Shown here one piece after another: positions 60,169 through 64,000 of a stretch of 64,000 nucleotides of DNA. The stretch is from Flavobacteriales bacterium (GTDB taxonomy: Bacteria > Bacteroidota > Bacteroidia > Flavobacteriales_D > Crocinitomicaceae). Below the pieces are notes generated by a model that was given only the letters and a program-made list of their open reading frames with translations, was not told the origin of the DNA and searched no databases. Every line of letters begins with the position of its first letter. Within the stretch, counting starts at the first letter, position 1. The position numbers and the translations under genes are program-made. The DNA lies in assembly GCA_013373595.1 (NCBI GenBank), contig JABXHO010000050.1:1-64000 (forward strand), written 5' to 3'.

Positions 60169-61143
60169 TTATACTTTGAACAAAGGTAAGGAATCTACTT
60201 GATCGACCGTTTCGTGATCCTCCAAATTTGTGACTCCCCAGTTTTCTAGCTCTTCTTCACTCCACAATTCTGGGAAGAAAATACGTCGCTGGTATCGCGG
60301 GTGCATGTACTTCTGCCATTCTGATCCTCCAGTGGCTTCCGCAACATCTTCCCCCTTAGTTAAGTACTTTTTTGCAGCACCAAAATGATGCATTACCCAC
60401 TTAACGTTCACAGTGTGGTCGTAGTGACGCATGGCGTTAATTAGTTCAATATCTTGCTGATCTTCCTTCGGAAGGGTTTTGAATTTCGTCCAAAGGTTAA
60501 TCGTATTGTATTCTTTCATGAAAGCGATGAACTCGTCTGTGTAACGCTCTTCGAAGTTTTTCAGTAAGGCACTTTTTTCGCCTGTTTTATGATCTACTCC
60601 TGCTGCCTGCCAGTAGAGATTCGCCATGGCATATTCATATGGCGTGTCTCGATTGATGGTTTTTCTCACTCGGTAATCAATTAAATTGATCAACTCCGTT
60701 GAAGCAAATTCGACCATACGGTACTGCGCACTTTGAAAACCACTTGCTGGAGTAAGCGTGTCGCGGAACTTCATGTACTGGTCCACGTCCATTCCATCTC
60801 CCATAATTGTGAATGAATTAGAGAGCATATCGAAATAGCGACTTATTCGGGAAAGGTGTTTGGTGAACTTTTCTGTTGTGATCGCATCGTCGTGTGATAC
60901 TTGATCGATTTCCCATAAGATCATTTTGAACAACAATTCGTTGATTTGGTGGTACATGATGAATACCATCTCGTCTGGAAGCTGCGTGCGTTGAATCTGT
61001 AAACCCAGTAATGCATCAACTTGAATGTAGTCCCAATACGTAATTGGTTCAGCGTGAAGCAATCCCGAAAGGTATGTGTCTGGGTTTTGTCCCATTGCCT
61101 CATATTTGGCAACTATTGCATCGATCAGTTCTTTTCTATCCAT
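60169..61143 (-). CDS. kynA: Tryptophan 2,3-dioxygenase
   Basis: 324 residues. It opens free L-tryptophan to N-formylkynurenine using haem and O2, the first step of the kynurenine route. Family marks are TYWDYIQVDALLGLQIQ (35-51), YHQINELLFKMILWEIDQV (64-82), SGFQSAQYRMVEFAS (about 133-147) and HHFGAAKKYLTKG with ATGGSEWQKYMHPRYQRRIF near 245-285, where the proximal haem His lies. It has its own promoter and shares a message with purE. No other kynurenine-pathway gene is visible, so downstream steps must be elsewhere. Confidence 0.93.
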   Translation of the reverse strand: MDRKELIDAIVAKYEAMGQNPDTYLSGLLHAEPITYWDYIQVDALLGLQIQRTQLPDEMVFIMYHQINELLFKMILWEIDQVSHDDAITTEKFTKHLSRISRYFDMLSNSFTIMGDGMDVDQYMKFRDTLTPASGFQSAQYRMVEFASTELINLIDYRVRKTINRDTPYEYAMANLYWQAAGVDHKTGEKSALLKNFEERYTDEFIAFMKEYNTINLWTKFKTLPKEDQQDIELINAMRHYDHTVNVKWVMHHFGAAKKYLTKGEDVAEATGGSEWQKYMHPRYQRRIFFPELWSEEELENWGVTNLEDHETVDQVDSLPLFKV

Positions 61144-61164
61144 GGGTGTTGTTATTCAATGAGC

Positions 61165-61193
61165 CAAATGTAAGGATTTCAATTTTGGTGAAA
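61165..61193 (-). promoter_or_regulatory. Promoter of kynA-purE
   Basis: On the minus strand: -33 TTTC (61190-61193) and -7 TACATTTG (61165-61172), spaced by 17 bases; the -7 box is a full match. The leader would be about 15-18 bases. Confidence 0.65.
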
Positions 61194-61367
61194 TATGATT
61201 TCGATCAGAATGTGAAATACTTCACTTATGAATTCAAGAGTGTTCGTATATGGGAGCTGTTAGGTGTTTCAAAAGTGATATTGGGAAAAGGCAGAATTGT
61301 ACTGTGTTTATGTGTGAAATTTGAAACTTCTATGCGTAATTGAAGTGCGCAATTTTGCCATATTCGA

Positions 61368-61387
61368 ATTTCGCAATATTGCGAAAT
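61368..61387. promoter_or_regulatory. Perfect 20-bp palindrome upstream of kynA
   Basis: ATTTCGCAATATTGCGAAAT, fully self-complementary. It lies 225 bases before kynA and 42 bases after the 3' end of the LytTR gene. No T-run follows on either side, so it is more likely a protein-binding site than a terminator. A looser GCGCAATTTTGC segment lies just upstream (61348-61359). Confidence 0.6.
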
Positions 61388-61428
61388 AGATTTTGTAAGT
61401 TATTTAATGTGAGGTTATTGTGTGTAAA

Positions 61429-62157
61429 TCAAACTCCTAACGACTCCTTCAAAGGGCCATACGCCGATCTACTAATCGGTATACGTTCTCCATTTTTCAA
61501 GATGGCGCGATAACTGTTTTTCTCGAATGGTTCAATGCCTGTTAATTCCAGAAGATTGATGATATATGAACGATGAATTCTTACAAATTGCTGTTTGTCG
61601 AGTGTTTTCTCATAATACGTAAGCGTCTTTTTCTTGAGGTACTTCTTTTCAGCCGTGTGAACTTTCACATAATCATCGTATGCTTCGAGGTAAATGAGAT
61701 CTTGTATCGGGATGATTTTGATAGAGCTCCCGTCTTTGATTACAATACGTAAATGATCATCAGGTTGTTTTGAAACTTCTTGAAGACTTGTTGACGGTGC
61801 TGTCCGCTGCGTGTTTTTCCATTTCGTGAGTGCTTGATCAAATCGATCTTCGGTGAATGGCTTGAGCAAGTAATCAACTGCGCACGTTTCAAATGCCTTA
61901 AGTGCATACTCATCGAAAGCCGTAGTGAAAATCACAGAAACGGGCTCATCTATTAATTCAAGCATTTCAAATCCATTGATCTTTGGCATTTGAATATCCA
62001 GAAAAATCAGGTCTGGTTCGAGAGAGTCGATGGCTTTTAATCCTTCATAGCCATTGGAACATTCGCCGACAATTGCATACCCTTCTTTTTCCTCTAGAAA
62101 TGTGCGGATGATGGATCGAGCCAGCGGTTCATCGTCAATTATAAGTACTTTAATCAT
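61429..62157 (-). CDS. LytTR response regulator
   Basis: 242 residues: a receiver domain with phospho-acceptor Asp54 (IFLDIQMPKING) and Asp8/Asp9, then a LytTR DNA-binding domain from about residue 140 (IPIQDLIYLEAYDDYVKVHTAEKK, FVRIHRSYIINL). It is the partner of the LytS-like kinase directly upstream, with which it overlaps by 4 bases (ATGA). LytTR regulators bind direct repeats near target promoters; targets are not known here but may include the LiaF-like gene of the same operon. Confidence 0.93.
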   Translation of the reverse strand: MIKVLIIDDEPLARSIIRTFLEEKEGYAIVGECSNGYEGLKAIDSLEPDLIFLDIQMPKINGFEMLELIDEPVSVIFTTAFDEYALKAFETCAVDYLLKPFTEDRFDQALTKWKNTQRTAPSTSLQEVSKQPDDHLRIVIKDGSSIKIIPIQDLIYLEAYDDYVKVHTAEKKYLKKKTLTYYEKTLDKQQFVRIHRSYIINLLELTGIEPFEKNSYRAILKNGERIPISRSAYGPLKESLGV

Positions 62158-63191
62158 GCGAGTGGAATGGTTAAATGAGTGATAAATTGGCCATTTTCTG
62201 CAGTTGTTTCCAATTGTTGCTGTTGACCGTAAATGAGAAAAATTTTCTTTCGGATCGAGTTGAGGCCGTAGCCTGTTCCAGCGGAAGCTTGCTGAGCATC
62301 TTCATCGAATGGGTTGGTGACAATGACGTCAATTTTATCGTTAATCAATTTGATGGCAATGGAAATATCAACTTGATCGAGCGATCCGTACAACCCATAT
62401 TTAATGGCATTTTCAATAATCGGCTGAAGAATCAGAGCTGGAACTTTTTCGTTTGTTATTTCCTCTTCAATGTCAAAAGAAACAGCAAGTCGATCCCCAA
62501 ATCGGATTTGCTCGATTGCTACATAGCGTTTGAGATGTTCAATTTCTTCGCTTAGCGGAATCAGGGCTTGATCATCTTCTTGAACGGCTCTTCGCATGAA
62601 GTCGGAGAGCAGATGGATCATTTCGCGTGCTTTTTTCGGGTCAACGACAGTGAGCGCACTAATCGAATTTAAACTATTGAAAAGGAAGTGTGGCTTGAAT
62701 TTTTGTTGCAGACTGTTCAGCTCTATTTTAATGGATTCACGCTCTTTGTCAATCGCAAAGGATTGGATACGCGCCACGTGAATGCGTTCTTGATCAATCC
62801 ATAAAATGGCGGTAATGAGGAAAAAACTCAAAAGAATGAGGGCTCCACGAATAGGCAGACTTTGATAGACAAACTGCGTGTATGTCAATTCCGAAGAAGA
62901 TGATCGAGTAATCGAATAAATAAGCAACACGGATAATCCAGAGAAGAGAATGGTACTCGATACGTTGGGAAGTCCAAAGACTTTATTGGTGTGGAAATAG
63001 CGCTGAATGACGGTGATTATCAACAGAAAAATTAGCGAAGTTCCGAATTGAACAGATGCATCAACGATGATGCTTCTGCCGGAAATGTGCAGATAATTGA
63101 GATAGATTGTTGGTAAGATTGAAAGCGCAAAAAGCAGGATAATCAATTGGATCATCCTGTAATTGAATATGCTTTTCTTTTGCACGCTCAT
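62154..63191 (-). CDS. LytS-like sensor histidine kinase (His_kinase family)
   Basis: 345 residues. Four TM helices (about 13-30, 46-62, 78-94, 114-131) lead directly into a His_kinase domain with His168 in QQKFKPHFLFNSLNSISAL and the N-box ILQPIIENAIKYGLYG; the ATP lid ends in GTGYGLNSIRKK. There is no periplasmic sensor domain, so the signal probably reaches the membrane part itself or the LiaF-like protein encoded just upstream (9 bases). This is the smallest common form of the family in Bacteroidota. Confidence 0.92.
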   Translation of the reverse strand: MSVQKKSIFNYRMIQLIILLFALSILPTIYLNYLHISGRSIIVDASVQFGTSLIFLLIITVIQRYFHTNKVFGLPNVSSTILFSGLSVLLIYSITRSSSSELTYTQFVYQSLPIRGALILLSFFLITAILWIDQERIHVARIQSFAIDKERESIKIELNSLQQKFKPHFLFNSLNSISALTVVDPKKAREMIHLLSDFMRRAVQEDDQALIPLSEEIEHLKRYVAIEQIRFGDRLAVSFDIEEEITNEKVPALILQPIIENAIKYGLYGSLDQVDISIAIKLINDKIDVIVTNPFDEDAQQASAGTGYGLNSIRKKIFLIYGQQQQLETTAENGQFITHLTIPLA

Positions 63192-63200
63192 CGCTTAAAA

Positions 63201-63950
63201 TTAAAGGTAACTATGGATTTCAACACCTCCAAAGAAACAGTTTCCTGTTAAAATAAGCACTTTTTGGTCATCTGTGTCGGAAGCATTAACCATCGGTCGC
63301 TTTTCTTCAACACCTCCGAAAATCGTCGTTAATTCAGATTGAATACGCCAATCGGCAGGAACAGCAATGGTTAATCCTCCGAAAATAGTCGTTGTGTCAA
63401 TGGTTGCTGGTTGTTGCAAGTCTGCATTGATGAGGTTGAGTTCTGTTCCTCCAAATATTGAGCTGATTTTCGCTCCGCGGAAGTTCTTACTTACGATGGT
63501 TTTTTCTGTCCCGCCAAAAATGGTGCTTGTTTCGAAATAATCGGCGCTGGCTTCTTCTTTGGAAGAGTCAAAAAGAACACTCTCGAACTCGTTTTTTTTT
63601 TGATTCTTTTTGCCAAATCCAAGTGCTTTCCAGAGAATGGTTGCTCCAATTGCGATCACCACAACAGGAAGAATGAGTTTGGAGTCAATTGTGTGTGGCT
63701 TAAAATCGTTGATAAGAAACACGAGACCAATACCTACCATCACGTATCCTGATAATTTTTGAAAGTTGTGCTTTACAAGTGATACAAGTCCGATGGCAAT
63801 CAGAATCATTTTCCATGAGTAAATCCAGTTGGGAATATTCATTCCTGTTACATCTAATAGAAAAACCGTTCCAAAGCTAATGAAGAGTATTCCTGCGAGT
63901 ATTTTTGAGTTTTGTTCTCGTCTTCTGTAATCCGTGTTTATTTTTTCCAT
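63201..63950 (-). CDS. LiaF-like/DUF5668 membrane protein
   Basis: 249 residues. Four TM helices at about 15-32, 38-53, 61-78 and 88-105 form the DUF5668/LiaI-type part, with ILFISFGTVFLLDV and WKMILIAIGLVSLVKH. The C-terminal LiaF-type domain (about 145-249) has right-handed beta rungs with a repeated FGG motif: SIFGGTEL, TIFGGLTI, TIFGGVEE and CFFGGVEI. LiaF inhibits the LiaRS system in Bacilli; here a LytS/LytTR pair replaces LiaRS. It is first in the operon, behind a clear -7 box. Confidence 0.88.
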   Translation of the reverse strand: MEKINTDYRRREQNSKILAGILFISFGTVFLLDVTGMNIPNWIYSWKMILIAIGLVSLVKHNFQKLSGYVMVGIGLVFLINDFKPHTIDSKLILPVVVIAIGATILWKALGFGKKNQKKNEFESVLFDSSKEEASADYFETSTIFGGTEKTIVSKNFRGAKISSIFGGTELNLINADLQQPATIDTTTIFGGLTIAVPADWRIQSELTTIFGGVEEKRPMVNASDTDDQKVLILTGNCFFGGVEIHSYL

Positions 63951-63979
63951 GATTGTATTTTTTTGTCGTTTGCTTGGAT

Positions 63980-63987
63980 CAAATGTA
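63980..63987 (-). promoter_or_regulatory. -7 box of the LiaF-LytS-LytTR operon
   Basis: TACATTTG on the minus strand, a full match to TAnnTTTG, 29 bases before the LiaF-like ATG. The -33 box would lie at or beyond the window edge and cannot be judged. Confidence 0.6.
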
Positions 63988-64000
63988 CAGGGACAATTGT

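Noticed and set aside
60169-61143. Tryptophan dioxygenase as part of the MbnP kynurenine system
   Set aside because: The enzyme acts on free tryptophan and lies 40 kb away; the di-haem MbnH-like protein is the known agent for protein tryptophan.
61044-61343. 99-codon plus-strand frame across the kynA start
   Set aside because: Antisense to the conserved kynA N-terminus and its promoter; no features of its own.
1-64000. Mobile elements or prophage
   Set aside because: No transposase, integrase, phage structural or toxin-antitoxin gene was recognised; only short repeats without genes are present.

Overview
The window looks like chromosomal DNA of a gliding-type, free-living Bacteroidota bacterium (Flavobacteriales; a Crocinitomicaceae/Fluviicola-like lineage is my guess, not something the sequence proves). 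The grounds are: promoters of the Bacteroidota form TTTG-N18/20-TAnnTTTG, six secreted proteins ending in type IX secretion (T9SS) sorting domains, two PorP/SprF outer-membrane proteins, a SprB-repeat protein, LytTR and ECF regulation, a SUF iron-sulfur operon, and many overlapping ATGA/TAATG gene junctions with little sign of Shine-Dalgarno use. No transposase, integrase, CRISPR array, rRNA or convincing tRNA is seen.

Layout. 1-4.6 kb: the 3' end of a topoisomerase III gene, then secreted WG-repeat and TPR proteins. 4.6-7.1 kb (minus): a YdeI-family gene and an operon of an outer-membrane protein, an ECF sigma factor and a membrane partner. 7.4-10.4 kb: purM-prfA-pyrF. 11-15.6 kb: an RND exporter, rmlA and a polyprenyl diphosphate synthase. 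15.6-16.4 kb: a 1-Cys-type peroxiredoxin. 16.5-20.9 kb: an operon joining a CnrHYX-like metal-sensing sigma trio to an MbnP/MbnH pair (copper protein and its di-haem tryptophan oxidase) and a secreted YHYH protein. 21-23.6 kb (minus): thyA-capA-folA, with capA wedged between the two folate-linked genes. 23.8-29.9 kb: a rhomboid protease, a SixA-like phosphatase, and a second sigma operon whose partner protein fuses an inner-membrane anti-sigma-like part to an apparent outer-membrane barrel. 29.9-30.4 kb: RNase P RNA. 30.4-33.1 kb: small envelope proteins. 33.3-37.3 kb (minus): sufA-B-C-D. 37.5-39 kb: ribF with an overlapping LRR gene. 39.8-43.5 kb: porP-like / PD40-SprB-OmpA-like / porP-like. 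43.7-49.3 kb: a T9SS protein, sulfide:quinone oxidoreductase, a LolE-like permease and a NamZ (DUF1343) hydrolase. 49.6-59.5 kb: a lipocalin-like gene and large secreted T9SS proteins (triple lamin-tail protein, subtilase, M43 metalloprotease). 59.7-61.1 kb: kynA-purE. 61.4-64 kb: a LytTR regulator, a LytS-like kinase and a LiaF-like membrane protein.

The most interesting system is at 16.5-20.9 kb. A sigma/anti-sigma/periplasmic metal-sensor set is translationally coupled to the enzyme and substrate of a protein-tryptophan-to-kynurenine copper-site pathway. Other points worth following: a perfect 14-bp palindrome (GTAACAnnTGTTAC) at the same distance from both the peroxiredoxin and the sulfide:quinone oxidoreductase genes; a palindrome lying between the -33 and -7 boxes of the suf promoter; and a small family of hairpin repeats, one copy of which sits inside the P12 arm of RNase P RNA and two of which sit in the sufB-sufC junction.
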